Shown here piece after piece: positions 1 to 8,960 of a DNA stretch of 64,000 nucleotides; within the stretch, counting starts at the first letter, position 1, and the number at the start of each line of letters is the position of its first letter. The notes under the pieces were generated by a model that saw only the letters and a list, made by a program, of their open reading frames with translations, was not told where the DNA came from and did no database searches. Position numbers and translations under genes: made by a program. Location of the stretch: assembly GCA_034401795.1 (NCBI GenBank), contig CM067365.1, positions 7,587,907-7,651,906 of the forward strand. The letters run 5' to 3'. This stretch comes from Chaetoderma sp. LZ-2023a. Its lineage: Eukaryota; Mollusca; Caudofoveata; Chaetodermatida; Chaetodermatidae.

Positions 1-479
1 TTATGGATGCAAAAACTTTTGGCATTCAAGGCAGAAACATCACCAACCCTGTCATTCCATGCAACAAACACAATTGCGCATTTTGTCAACAAATGAACAA
101 AAAACGCACATTCAAATGCTCACACACTGGGCTCAACTATCATACCAAAACAAAAACATTCTGTAACACAATGAATGTGGTTTATTTAATAACGTGTAAT
201 ACATGTTCTAAACAATACATTGGTGAAACTAAACGAGAATTTCAAATACGTATTAAAGAACATCTTAGGGACATTAAAAACAAAAAAGACACACCAGTAG
301 CCATTCACTTCAATCTCCCCAATCATAACATCTCTTCAGTCAACTACAGAATCGTTGAGGTGTTCTATCGCGATCCTGAATCCACGGAAGCAACGTCTAT
401 CCGTAAGGAACGCGAGAAATTCTGGATCCACCAGCTACATAGCATGGACCCAATTGGAATTAATCATGCTGATTGGTGA
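1..479 (+). CDS. Penelope-like retroelement ORF, C-terminal GIY-YIG endonuclease (5' partial)
   Basis: The reading frame is open from the window edge to a TGA at 477-479, so this is the 3' end of a larger ORF. Counting from the ATG at 3, residues 58-74 carry the two halves of a GIY-YIG nuclease core (NVVYLI, then QYIGET), followed by an Arg/His-rich helix (IRIKEHL). Upstream is a Cys-rich stretch (Cys20, 25, 28, 39) like the zinc-binding linker of Penelope-like elements. In that family this nuclease nicks the target DNA for priming by the reverse transcriptase that precedes it, which here lies outside the window. A protein ending soon after the nuclease is typical. The family assignment is firm. 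The activity of this copy cannot be judged from the fragment. Confidence 0.85.
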   Translation, partial: MDAKTFGIQGRNITNPVIPCNKHNCAFCQQMNKKRTFKCSHTGLNYHTKTKTFCNTMNVVYLITCNTCSKQYIGETKREFQIRIKEHLRDIKNKKDTPVAIHFNLPNHNISSVNYRIVEVFYRDPESTEATSIRKEREKFWIHQLHSMDPIGINHADW

Positions 480-743
480 CAATCCCTACCTGAAAGTAGT
501 ACAATAAATACAATAATTAGCTACCTGTCACCACGCTCCCCCCTTGGAGATGCCTATGACATAATCACATTACGTCACACCTGCATAACGTCACACTGAC
601 GTCCCCAACGTTACAAACTATCTAACGATTTTAACTTCATAACATTAGTAGTAATCATACAGTTCAGAAGCAACACAAAACAGCTGATGAACTGACATCA
701 GTGCCCCAAGTGTGCCGCCAATTTCGCTTGGAGGACCAGTTTA
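480..743 (+). other. Non-coding sequence after the Penelope-like ORF
   Basis: This AT-rich stretch contains several ACGTCA-like motifs (around 560-605). I see no ORF. It probably belongs to the 3' part of the Penelope-like element or to the 5' leader of the next ORF. Confidence 0.35.
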
Positions 744-1364
744 GTGCGCCACAACCGTGTGGTTCACCTAAAGCAAGGCTTCTGGTGGTGCCTCGAGTGC
801 GGCCAGAGTTCCACAAGAACCAGGGACTTCAGGACACATCTACGCACCCTACATGATCTCTCATCAAAAGCACAGAAAAACATCATCTGCCTACACAACC
901 CTCACCGCCAGGTGAGCGCTGAACATATACAGGCCGCACGCGAGGACGACGCTGCACGCACCTTTACACCTGAGCCTCACTCATCACATAGCCCAGTAAG
1001 ACTACCTTCACCCACCGCACCAACAGACTACAGATCAACATCATCCAGATCACCATCACCCACCTCATCTACAGAACAATTCGACAGCCCACCCACCTCA
1101 CCAATCACAAACTACACAGCACCGATTTCAAGCCCCGAACTGAACAGTTCCACAGACGGGCCATCTACACCAGCCACCGCCACACCTGTTTTCAGTCCAT
1201 GGCGAAACAGCCCCGACAGCGGCGTCTCCGGTCCGAACGCAGAGGAGGGTTACCAGGCAGACATCCTCAACGACTGCCTGGACAATCCTCCCCTTGACGA
1301 CGACAACATCTGGGAGAACGAGCTGGGGGCAATCACCCTGCAACAAATACTTGATGAACTTTAA
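744..1364 (+). CDS. C2H2 zinc-finger ORF of probable transposon origin
   Basis: The 206-codon ORF begins with a finger-like stretch ending RHNRVVH, followed by a complete C2H2 finger (WCLECG, 12 residues, H, 4 residues, H). The residues just upstream of the first start also look finger-like, so the true start may lie further 5'. The rest is a long Ser/Pro/Thr-rich, low-complexity linker that becomes acidic near the end (PPLDDDNIWENE) and stops at TAA. It lies 265 bp after the Penelope-like ORF on the same strand and before an octamer array with a TATA box. I do not recognise the protein. It could be an accessory ORF or N-terminal segment of a retroelement, or a host-derived fragment. A DNA- or RNA-binding role is inferred only from the fingers. 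Confidence 0.5.
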   Translation: MRHNRVVHLKQGFWWCLECGQSSTRTRDFRTHLRTLHDLSSKAQKNIICLHNPHRQVSAEHIQAAREDDAARTFTPEPHSSHSPVRLPSPTAPTDYRSTSSRSPSPTSSTEQFDSPPTSPITNYTAPISSPELNSSTDGPSTPATATPVFSPWRNSPDSGVSGPNAEEGYQADILNDCLDNPPLDDDNIWENELGAITLQQILDEL

Positions 1365-1519
1365 GGTAAGATAAATGGCACACAGCCATCTTAACACCAC
1401 ACGCATTCTTCTATAACTATAGCATGATAAAAACTTTATCATCCTAACTACTATACAATGATTTTCGAATATACACATCCCAGTAAAAACTACTGTGACA
1501 ACGTGTCTACACATTTCCT

Positions 1520-1552
1520 CTGATGAGTATAACCCCAACATGGGTACGAAAC
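1520..1552 (+). ncRNA. Hammerhead-ribozyme-like core (CTGATGA ... GAAAC)
   Basis: The two invariant hammerhead blocks, CTGATGA (1520-1526) and GAAAC (1548-1552), are separated by 21 nt. That spacer can fold into a helix II by pairing GTA with TAC and CCC with GGG around a short loop. Penelope-like elements are known to carry hammerhead motifs, and one ends upstream. A three-pair helix III with GTGTC at 1503-1507 is possible, but I could not find a convincing helix I. Treat this as a candidate. Confidence 0.35.
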
Positions 1553-1663
1553 GCCAGAAGTCTGGATCAAATATTGAAAGGCCCACCAACAAATGGACCA
1601 ATGCCGCTATAACCTTTTACTAAATATCTATCCCTTAAACCCAATGTATAAAACTATACATTT

Positions 1664-1889
1664 CGGGTACGAATTTACTCACAAACCGGGTACATTCGGA
1701 TACACGCACACTCGGGTACACCAATACACAATCAAAACAAACACTCGGGTACACCAAAACTCGGGTACACAGATTGTTACCAAATCAGGTACAACTACAC
1801 ATCAAGTCGGGTACAAATACGACAACAACAATGGGATGTATCTACCAAATCTGGGTACATACACATAGGATCGGGTACAACCGGGTACA
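1664..1889 (+). repeat. Dispersed direct array of the octamer CGGGTACA
   Basis: About eleven copies of CGGGTACA or one-base variants occur in 226 bp, separated by irregular AC-rich spacers. Because the spacing is irregular, this is not a simple tandem repeat. It resembles a cluster of binding sites and stops 7 bp before a TATA box. Confidence 0.7.
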
Positions 1890-1896
1890 AGATTAC

Positions 1897-1904
1897 TATA
1901 AAAG
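1897..1904 (+). promoter_or_regulatory. TATA box downstream of the octamer array
   Basis: TATAAAAG is followed by a GC-rich GAGCGCGC and AACAGTGCA. The same layout (TATAAAAGGA, GCGC, AACAG) recurs at 56129, also just after an array of short repeats. A start site near 1925-1930 would be expected. Confidence 0.6.
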
Positions 1905-2312
1905 GAGCGCGCAAACAGTGCATCGCAATTCCAGACTCAATGGACACTAACCGTTAGCGTCAGGACAACATAGCATCTTACAAGCTTTTTACAAAAATAT
2001 CTAATGATGAAAGTTACCCAGACATGTTTTCTGGAAGATTTTCCAGTTTTTATTTGAAACTTAGTTTCCCATCTCATTGCGTAAATTGTATTATTTGTTC
2101 TTAGAATTATTTTTAACGTAAACAAATTAATAGAAAAAGTGCACCAGCAACATGTTTTATGTTAATACTAATACTCCAATGAGTCCAATACTTGTTGGGG
2201 ATTAAAAGAGTTGATCATATTGAATTGTAGAACCAGGTGTGACCTACTTTTGTTACATTTACATATGATTAAACCTAACTGCATGTATACACCAAGGTTG
2301 ATAAATTAATAT

Positions 2313-2399
2313 TCTGTTGAATATTTTGAAACTAATTTGACTGGGAGCTGTTGCTGCAGCAACAGCTTCCAGTCAAATTAGTTTCAAAATATTCAACAG
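2313..2399. repeat. Family A fold-back hairpin, near-perfect 87-bp palindrome
   Basis: The arm beginning CTGTTGAATATTTTGAAAC is followed by its inverse complement, centred on TGCAGCA, with one mismatch seen. This is the reference copy for the family A hairpin that recurs throughout the window. Confidence 0.9.
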
Positions 2400-2520
2400 T
2401 TTACCTGTATCATTGTCTTGAAATTAGGTATTGTGGGACTGTAGCATTAAAAGTGTTAATAATGCTTACAGGGCTTACATGTAAGACAGCAACAACTGTC
2501 TACTTTGAATAATACTTACC

Positions 2521-2666
2521 AGATGTACTATTATGATAATGCCTATTATCTAGTCTAGCTCAAAATAAACAATAAAACTCTGCACTCTCCTGGTCCTGGC
2601 CATACTGTGTCCGGGAATTACCATAGCCGCAGGTACCGAGTCAATTCCCAATCACAGTCAGATTCG
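2521..2666 (+). repeat. Left inverted terminal repeat of DIRS element 1
   Basis: It begins AGATGTACTATTATGATAAT and ends CAGTCAGATTCG. It is the inverse complement of 8654-8801 with only a few differences. Confidence 0.9.
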
Positions 2667-2947
2667 CTTATTTTGCAGACTTAACAAGTCGCATGTTTTC
2701 ATTTACGCGTGCTCTCGTCTATTCGTTGCTGGCATCATGGAGTGAAAAGAAAAGTCATCACAGGGGCAGGTTGTATCAATCTAGAATTTATACATTCGTG
2801 CCATAATGACTGATTGAAAATTTCTTAAATTGGCACATTATTCTAAAATGGTAGCCATTGTTGGAGTCACTCCGGTACTCGCTAACTATTTAATCTTATC
2901 CGGGTACTCTTGCGACTCGGTTCCTTCCAAGATGGATGCGCCCTTAG

Positions 2948-2960
2948 CCAAGATGGCGGC
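2948..2960 (+). promoter_or_regulatory. YY1-like site in the 5' region of DIRS element 1
   Basis: CCAAGATGGCGGC matches the animal YY1 consensus. It lies inside the left ITR and upstream of Gag, where a promoter is expected. A weaker relative (CCAAGATGGATGCG) lies about 20 bp upstream. Function is inferred from the motif alone. Confidence 0.4.
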
Positions 2961-3282
2961 GCCCATGATTAATGTTTCGTTTTGGCTTGGCGTGTCTATG
3001 CATTCTGTTTTATGAGGATCTTTAGCTCTCACTTCATTGTCGAGGGTGTTTGTAGCGATCAGCATTTATTTCTTGGCGTTATTAACGTTAGTTAATTTCC
3101 AAGTTGTGTTTATTAATTTTCACTCAAAAAGTTTCAAATATTTCCTGCCTGAAGGCTTGATTATCATTAATTTAAGAGAAAGTTAATGTTTCTAAGTAAT
3201 TTTACCTTACAATCAAGTCAATTGTGCGTATTGCTCATCATCCTATGTCATGTGCAGCGTTTTAATTCTTCTCTGTGTTCGC

Positions 3283-4830
3283 AGAAGACCAAGAACCAGG
3301 ACACTCTGTGTCAGAAGTGCAACAGGTTCATATGCGAAATGCATAGTGGGAAGTCCTTGTGACGTGTGCGCCAAGTGGTCGTCGGTGGTCCGGCTAGTTA
3401 TGCGGAGGGACAAGCACCTGTCCTTTCTCCGACCTTGGCTTAAGAGCTGACGACGGAGGAGGAAGATCTTCTGCTAATGGAAGATGCCGGATATTTCGTT
3501 AACGGCTCAACCAGGTACATCCCAGGGATCTCCCTCGGGATTTGTACGGGTTTGCCAAGCGGGTGGTGATGTCGACGTTCCGTCGGGCATCTTTCACCCG
3601 GATTTCGCTCAACCCGCGTTGTCGAGCCGTGTTTTGCGGTTCCTAGCGGCATCCCGGCGGCGTTAAGTGCGGCTCCTCTCTGAGTTCCGTCATCTACCGT
3701 GGGGAAAGCGGGTGTAGTCCCAGCTCCCATGCTGGAGCCGATGAACTGCGGTGAATCCGTGTCCAGCGATTCGTTGGACACTGGTGCCGCTAGTATTCGG
3801 GCTATGGACGCGCTTCATGTTGGAAGAAGTGCGGGACATAGTTCTCAGCATGGATCGTCGGTGTCCTACTCATCCAAGGGTGAGAAGGAAGATGAGAACG
3901 GTAGTCCGTTGATGGACGAGTCCTCTTTTTGCACCGAAACTGAATGGGTGCAGGTCCTTGACTGGATGTCCAGCCGTCTCGGGTTGGCAACGGATCAGGG
4001 ATCTCAGCGCGATCTGGCGATTGAACGGATGTCAGAGCGAGCTGCTAGCGCTCTGTCAAGTGGCTCTTCGGCCATGCCGACGCTCCCTTTGGACACGCAG
4101 ACTTCTGACATGTTGGAGGTTGTGGCATATCGTCTGGTTCAGCCAAACTATGCATTGCCCAAGGCCCCGAAGGGGATAAGGAGTAGGGTCCGTTTTCCGG
4201 AGCAGGCCTACCATCAGTATGCCCGGGTTCCACGGCTTTCCATCGGGGAGCGAGAGGCGTTGAATAGGCCGTTGGCTGGCAAATCGAAAGGGCATTCCGG
4301 TTTCCCAGGCCAATAAGGATTTCCCAGGCCAATAAGGATCCTTTTAATGAGTTAACGCTCATTGAGGATGCGGCGAGGGCAGCCATGGCTGCGCTGTCGC
4401 ATAGATGTACCATCCTGCAGGGTATGTTGACCTGCGTGGCGGAAGGTGGAGAAGTGCCAGAGGCTGCTCCCGGAGTTGTCCAGGACACCATGCGCTTGTC
4501 CCAGGATTGCCTGGCCAGGGTGATCATCAGATCATTGGCAGAGCGAAGGAGAATGTTTCTCGATTGTGTAGAACCAAGACCTGAGATGAGGGCTGTGTTA
4601 TCTTCTGCGCCTTTCATTGGTCCAGGCTTGTTCGGCGGCTGAGCATGGCAAGTCTTGTCCCAGGTCGCGTCAATGGTCGCTGAGCAGGAAGTAGTCGGCG
4701 AGTCGTGGAAGTCAACTAAGAGAACACAGCCGCAGCAGTCCTACAAACAGCATCGGCATGAGCAGCAGATGGGCATCCAGATCGCAGGGACCTGGCCGTT
4801 CGTCCTCATACAAGTCCTCTAATAAGAGGC
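3283..4830 (+). pseudogene. Gag-like ORF remnant of DIRS element 1 (frameshifted)
   Basis: Pieces align with Gag of DIRS element 2: a Cys-rich N-terminus near 3283-3390 following an acceptor-like TTCGCAG, the block at 3699-4316 (TEWVQVLDWM; MPTLPLDTQ) and 4385-4642 (AALSHRC ... GPGLFGG). The frame is broken several times. A 19-bp direct duplication (4302-4320 and 4321-4339) shifts it, another shift lies just upstream, and a TGA follows GPGLFGG. In the intact copy this protein is the structural Gag analogue. Confidence 0.7.
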
Positions 4831-4833
4831 CGT

Positions 4834-6915
4834 ATGAGGAGGACAAGAAGGGTGGTGGTTATCATAAAGATAGTCGTGGCGGCGGTCCCGGGCTGTCATA
4901 TTCCAAGAAGCCGCGTGGAGGTCGGTCCTGACGGGTTTCCGGCGGAATTAGTTCCGATGACCTCGGGAACGAAGGGAGTCGAGAATCTTCACCCAAGCGA
5001 CTTAGTGTCTTATCGTGCAATATCGATCGCCAGCTGTGTGCAGATTCCTACTGTCGGAGGCAGACTTCAACTGTTCTCAAGCCAATGGGAACGGGTCGTG
5101 CGAGATTGTTTAGTCTGTCAGTGGTTAAGAAACGACTACGAACCGGACTGGCTCATCTGTCAATCGTTAGTTCCGTTAACATCGACTCCAGTGTGGACTC
5201 CCGTTCCAAGGGAATCCGATCGTCTAGATGCCATTTGCTCAGAAATCAAAGCTCTTCAGCGGAAGAACGCGATTCATCTAGTCCGCAATCAGTCCTCCCT
5301 AGGCTTCTATTCGATGATGTTCCTCGTTCCGAAACGTACCGGAGGTTGGAGACCAATTCTCAATCTCAAACCGTTGAACAAATTTATTCTTTCGCCAAAG
5401 TTTCAGATGGAGTGATGACAGGGCTGAGGCATGTGGGCAGTGTCGATACATCTGAAGGATGCATATTTTCATATTCCAATGTCAATTCCTTTTCAGAAAT
5501 ACATTCGCTTTGCATTCCAAGACAATGTTTGGGAATTCAATGGGCTTCCATTCGGCCTGACCATAGCACCGAGGGTCTTCGCCAAAGTGGTTCTCGCCAT
5601 GACTTCTTATCTTCGCAGGAGAAACATAGCTGTTCATACTTACATAGACAACTGGCTGCTGAAGGTGGGGAATCCAGTCACTCTGCGCAACAATCTTCAG
5701 GTAGTCCTAGCCTTACTAAAGGATCTAGGGTGGATTGTGAATCTAGAGAAATCAGAACTGACTCTATCCCAGGAGTTTGTTTATCTGGGAATATTTTTCA
5801 ACCTCAGGGACGGTGTAGCTTTTCCGGCGGAGAGCCGAGTCAAGAGTTTGATTGCAGTACTGGAGTCAGTTTCTCTAGGAGCTTTTCTGACGGCGCGCCA
5901 ATTTCTCACGATACTGGGTTTACTAGTGTCTCTGGAGAAAGTGGTTCCATATGTGGCCCTCAGGCGCAGGCCGATTCAGATGTATCTAATGTCATTCTGG
6001 TCTCAGAGAACGGATCCGTTATCTCTGAAAATTCCAGTAAAAGAACCATTGATGTTCCACCTTCAGTGGTGGTTATCAGAACAGAATCTCCTGCGAGGTG
6101 TTCCTCTACAACCTCCTCGACTACAGGTGTCCATCTTCACAGATGCATCAACGGCAGGTTGGGGAGCGGTATTGGACGATCAGTCAGGGGAATGGGATCG
6201 GACCAATGCGCAGAAACATATCAATGTTCTCGAATTATTAGCAGTGACATTAGCACTTCGAAAATTCGAGAGCTTAATCTGAGACAAGATTGTCCTAGTA
6301 AGGACAGACAACTCAACAGTGGTGTGTTATTTGAACCGCCAAGGCGGGACGAGATCACCGGAGTTGTGTATGATGATTTGGAACCTTCTGCTGTGGTGCC
6401 AAGAGAGGAATGTTATTCTTCGGGCAGCACACATTCCAGGAAGACTGAACATCTTAGCAGATGCTCTCAGTCGAAGGACGGTTTGTCGTCCGACGGAATG
6501 GCAGCTCAACCAATCGGTAGCGGAGGTTCTATTCAATCATTGGGGCAAGCCAAATGTAGACCTATTTGCGATGAAACAGAACGCAAAGATGGTCACATAT
6601 GTGTCACCGGACCCGCTAGCTCTAGCGGTAGACGCACTGGCGATAAGTTGGAAAGGAATGTACGCGTATGCGTATCCTCCAACGATTCTCATCCCAAAAG
6701 TTCTGGCAAAGATAAGAGAGGGTATGTGCCAAGTACTGCTGATCGCCCGTTATTGGCCAGGCCGATCATTGTTTACGGATCTGCTGGACCTTCTGGTCTG
6801 CAATCCAATCCCTCTTCCAGACAGAAGAGATCTAATCTCTCAGAACAGGGGTCTGTATTTCCACGACAGACCAGAAATGTTCAAATTGACTGCATGGATG
6901 TCGGTGTGCAATTAA
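4834..6915 (+). pseudogene. RT / RNase H / DAM-like ORF of DIRS element 1, interrupted
   Basis: A single frame holds the RT fingers ([15 protein letters not shown]), the palm ([23 protein letters not shown]), RNase H (IFTDASTAGWGA, RTDNSTVV) and the DIRS methyltransferase-like segment (WGKPNVDLFA ... LIPKVLAKI). In-frame TGA codons occur at 5413 and 5416, another shortly after, and one at 6280. The catalytic YIDD box reads YIDN (AAC at 5650-5652), which removes a metal-binding Asp. About six codons are missing before the palm motif relative to element 2. The copy should not reverse transcribe by itself. Confidence 0.85.
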
Positions 6916-7907
6916 GGGTGGCTTTTCTGAGCAAGCAGCGAAGTTTGTTGCTTCAGCCAGAAGAGGGTCAACGACTAAAACATAATTATAGAATCAACAA
7001 ATTTGCAGAGTGGTGTAAGGGAAGAGATATCGATCACTTTTCTGCATGTGTTCAACACGTAGCAGATTTTATCTGTCATTTATACGAAGTTGACAAACTT
7101 GTACCTTCTACCCTAGCAGCATATAAGTCTGCATTAGCTTCAGTCATTCCCAGTCTGGCCATTGAAGGAGTCGAGAATGACACTTTAATTGAAATTATTA
7201 AAGGAATGAGCAATCTGCAACCTAGACAGCCAATCCCTATCCCAGCATGGAATCTATCTCTTGTTCTACAGGTTTTAGGGCATGCTCCCTTTGAACCTAT
7301 TAGATCTATAGATATTAAACTGTTAACTATTAAATCAGTTTTCTTGGTTGCAGCAGCGTCGCCGAGAAGGAGAAGCAAAATACATGCGCTTTCTGCCGAA
7401 CAAGACCGTTTTGTTGTCACGAGTGAAGGTTTAAGACTACTTCCACATCTTTGTTTCTTGGCAAAGAATCAGTCACTTAAATATCCAGGACAGCCAATCA
7501 ATTTGCCAAGTTTAATTAGACATGACCCAAACTTCTGCTGGTGTCCTGTCAGATGTCTGAAAATGTATAAGAAACGTACTGAAGAGTGGAGAGATGACCC
7601 GAAATCTCTGTGGTTATGTCTCAAAGCTCCTCATTTGCGCACCTCGAAAGATACTATTTCTCGGTGGATAGTCGATGCTATTCAGATGTCGCACAAAATC
7701 GCTACAGGAAAGCAGATTGATCGTGCGAATGCCCATCAGGTCCGAGCACTAGCAGCAGCATCGGCCCTTTATAAGGGTGTCTCTTTAGAGCAGGTGATGT
7801 CTGTAGCACAATGGCATGCCGAGTCGTCATTCACTGATTTCTACCTTCGCGACATCTCCAGTGCACTTAATCCGGTAGCCGTCACCAATTTATCAAATCT
7901 GAACTAA
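5085..7907 (+). CDS. Tyrosine recombinase ORF of DIRS element 1 (overlaps RT frame)
   Basis: The frame is open for 940 codons. The C-terminal third (from about 6970) is a DIRS-type tyrosine recombinase: a SAM-like N-terminal region (NYRINKFAEWC), catalytic Arg region (SPRRRSKIHALS), H-x-x-R box (AHQVRALAA), a Trp/His (AQWHAESSF) and the nucleophile Tyr in TDFYLRD. In DIRS elements this enzyme integrates a circular double-stranded DNA product. The first two-thirds is a Ser-rich translation of the sequence that encodes RT in the other frame. Whether it is translated is unknown. This frame has no stop although the RT frame has several. Confidence 0.82.
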   Translation: MGTGRARLFSLSVVKKRLRTGLAHLSIVSSVNIDSSVDSRSKGIRSSRCHLLRNQSSSAEERDSSSPQSVLPRLLFDDVPRSETYRRLETNSQSQTVEQIYSFAKVSDGVMTGLRHVGSVDTSEGCIFSYSNVNSFSEIHSLCIPRQCLGIQWASIRPDHSTEGLRQSGSRHDFLSSQEKHSCSYLHRQLAAEGGESSHSAQQSSGSPSLTKGSRVDCESREIRTDSIPGVCLSGNIFQPQGRCSFSGGEPSQEFDCSTGVSFSRSFSDGAPISHDTGFTSVSGESGSICGPQAQADSDVSNVILVSENGSVISENSSKRTIDVPPSVVVIRTESPARCSSTTSSTTGVHLHRCINGRLGSGIGRSVRGMGSDQCAETYQCSRIISSDISTSKIRELNLRQDCPSKDRQLNSGVLFEPPRRDEITGVVYDDLEPSAVVPREECYSSGSTHSRKTEHLSRCSQSKDGLSSDGMAAQPIGSGGSIQSLGQAKCRPICDETERKDGHICVTGPASSSGRRTGDKLERNVRVCVSSNDSHPKSSGKDKRGYVPSTADRPLLARPIIVYGSAGPSGLQSNPSSRQKRSNLSEQGSVFPRQTRNVQIDCMDVGVQLRVAFLSKQRSLLLQPEEGQRLKHNYRINKFAEWCKGRDIDHFSACVQHVADFICHLYEVDKLVPSTLAAYKSALASVIPSLAIEGVENDTLIEIIKGMSNLQPRQPIPIPAWNLSLVLQVLGHAPFEPIRSIDIKLLTIKSVFLVAAASPRRRSKIHALSAEQDRFVVTSEGLRLLPHLCFLAKNQSLKYPGQPINLPSLIRHDPNFCWCPVRCLKMYKKRTEEWRDDPKSLWLCLKAPHLRTSKDTISRWIVDAIQMSHKIATGKQIDRANAHQVRALAAASALYKGVSLEQVMSVAQWHAESSFTDFYLRDISSALNPVAVTNLSNLN

Positions 7908-8499
7908 GCCACATCCGACCACTATTTCGCACACATCACAAGTTCTTCCACTTGCACTGAACAATGACCATGCACATGACCCGAGAACGACCGTGGATTG
8001 GGCCGAGCTCCTGTGATGAACTAGAAAGACCAAGCACTCAAAATGGTGAGTGTTTACATTAATTAAGTGACTAATTTTAAGTTTACTTATAGTCGAAATA
8101 CCAGACTATTTAAGTAAATAGTCTGGACAAGAACATCTTATTCTTTTGCAGACATTAGCCTCATTCCAATTTGAAAGTCTAATCGATATACTGATAGTTT
8201 TTTTCAAAATTTAGAAGTTGTAGTAGCTTCTTTGCACTCTACTGGACTGCCATAGCTGAGACTTGGGGCTGACACGGGTCTGGTGGGTGTTGCTCCCCAT
8301 TTTGACAGCCCTCTGGAATTTGTGAGGACAAATGAGGGGAGAGCGCGGTCTAGACCATGGAAGTTTAGCACTCTATGAGTCAGATGGCAGAACCCAAGCG
8401 TATGCCAGGGTTCTAATCTCTTCACAACCTTCTCTGTTGGATGGTAGATGAGCCTCACCTCCTCCCACCGGTATTTCTTGGCTGTCAAAATCTGGATTT

Positions 8500-8590
8500 T
8501 ATCATAATAGTACATCTGGTAAGTATTAGTCGAAGTAGAATAAAAAAAGCATCCGCTGTTGTATCTACGAACCAGATGTACTATGGCCCT
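8500..8590. repeat. Internal complementary region of DIRS element 1
   Basis: Bases 8500-8540 are complementary to the left terminus (2499-2540) with a few mismatches. ACCAGATGTACTAT at 8571-8584 repeats the ITR edge for the right half. In DIRS1-type elements this region templates completion of the ends. Confidence 0.7.
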
Positions 8591-8653
8591 GCCTCAGCCG
8601 CCCCGCTGAGATGAGGCTGGGCTGCTTTCACTGTTTGTCAAGGCAAATATAAG

Positions 8654-8801
8654 ACGAATCTGACTGTGATTGGGAATTGACTCGGTACCTGCGGCTATGG
8701 TAATTCCCGGACACAGTATGGGCAGGACCAGGAGAGTGCAGAGTTTTAATTGTTTATTTTGAGCTAGACTAGATAATAGGCATTATCATAATAGTACATC
8801 T
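8654..8801 (-). repeat. Right inverted terminal repeat of DIRS element 1
   Basis: It is the inverse complement of 2521-2666. It ends abruptly at GTACATCT, where sequence shared with 55898-56030 begins. Confidence 0.88.
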
Positions 8802-8960
8802 CAAAATCTTCATCAGAGTGTAATGTTCAGTGAGTGTGATGAATGTTGGTCTATCTGCCAACTCTTATTGAACGAATTAATTGTCTGGCTGCTGAATTTC
8901 AGCAGACTTACACAAGACGCAATTCCGGTTACAAATTTGTTGAAAAATATACACCAGTGC
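8802..8960 (+). repeat. Fragment of a dispersed repeat shared with 55898-56040
   Basis: CAAAATCTTCATCAGAGTG and the following 120 bp are nearly the same as 55898-56030, including one CCGGTTACA motif (8936-8944). This copy breaks off before the motif array and TATA box seen at the other locus. Confidence 0.75.

Larger units (their letters stand above)
2499..8801 (+). mobile_element. DIRS1-type tyrosine-recombinase retrotransposon, degenerate copy (DIRS element 1)
   Basis: The element has inverted terminal repeats (2521-2666 and 8654-8801, nearly identical), a decayed Gag region, an RT/RNase H/methyltransferase-like frame, an overlapping tyrosine recombinase frame and an internal complementary region near 8500-8590. 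The left terminal extension (about 2499-2520) is complementary to the left half of the internal complementary region. The right extension predicted by its right half (TGGTTCGTAGATAC) is missing: after 8801 the sequence passes directly into a dispersed repeat also found at 55898. The RT frame has stops and a mutated YxDD box, so the copy looks inactive, although the recombinase frame is still open. Confidence 0.88.

Noticed and set aside
691-715. Second hammerhead core at CAGCTGATGAACTG
   Set aside because: CTGATGA is present, but no GAAA follows at a suitable distance.
744-1364. A host zinc-finger transcription factor gene
   Set aside because: Too short, only one complete finger in frame, no introns, surrounded by retroelement sequence. 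Kept only as a probable transposon ORF.
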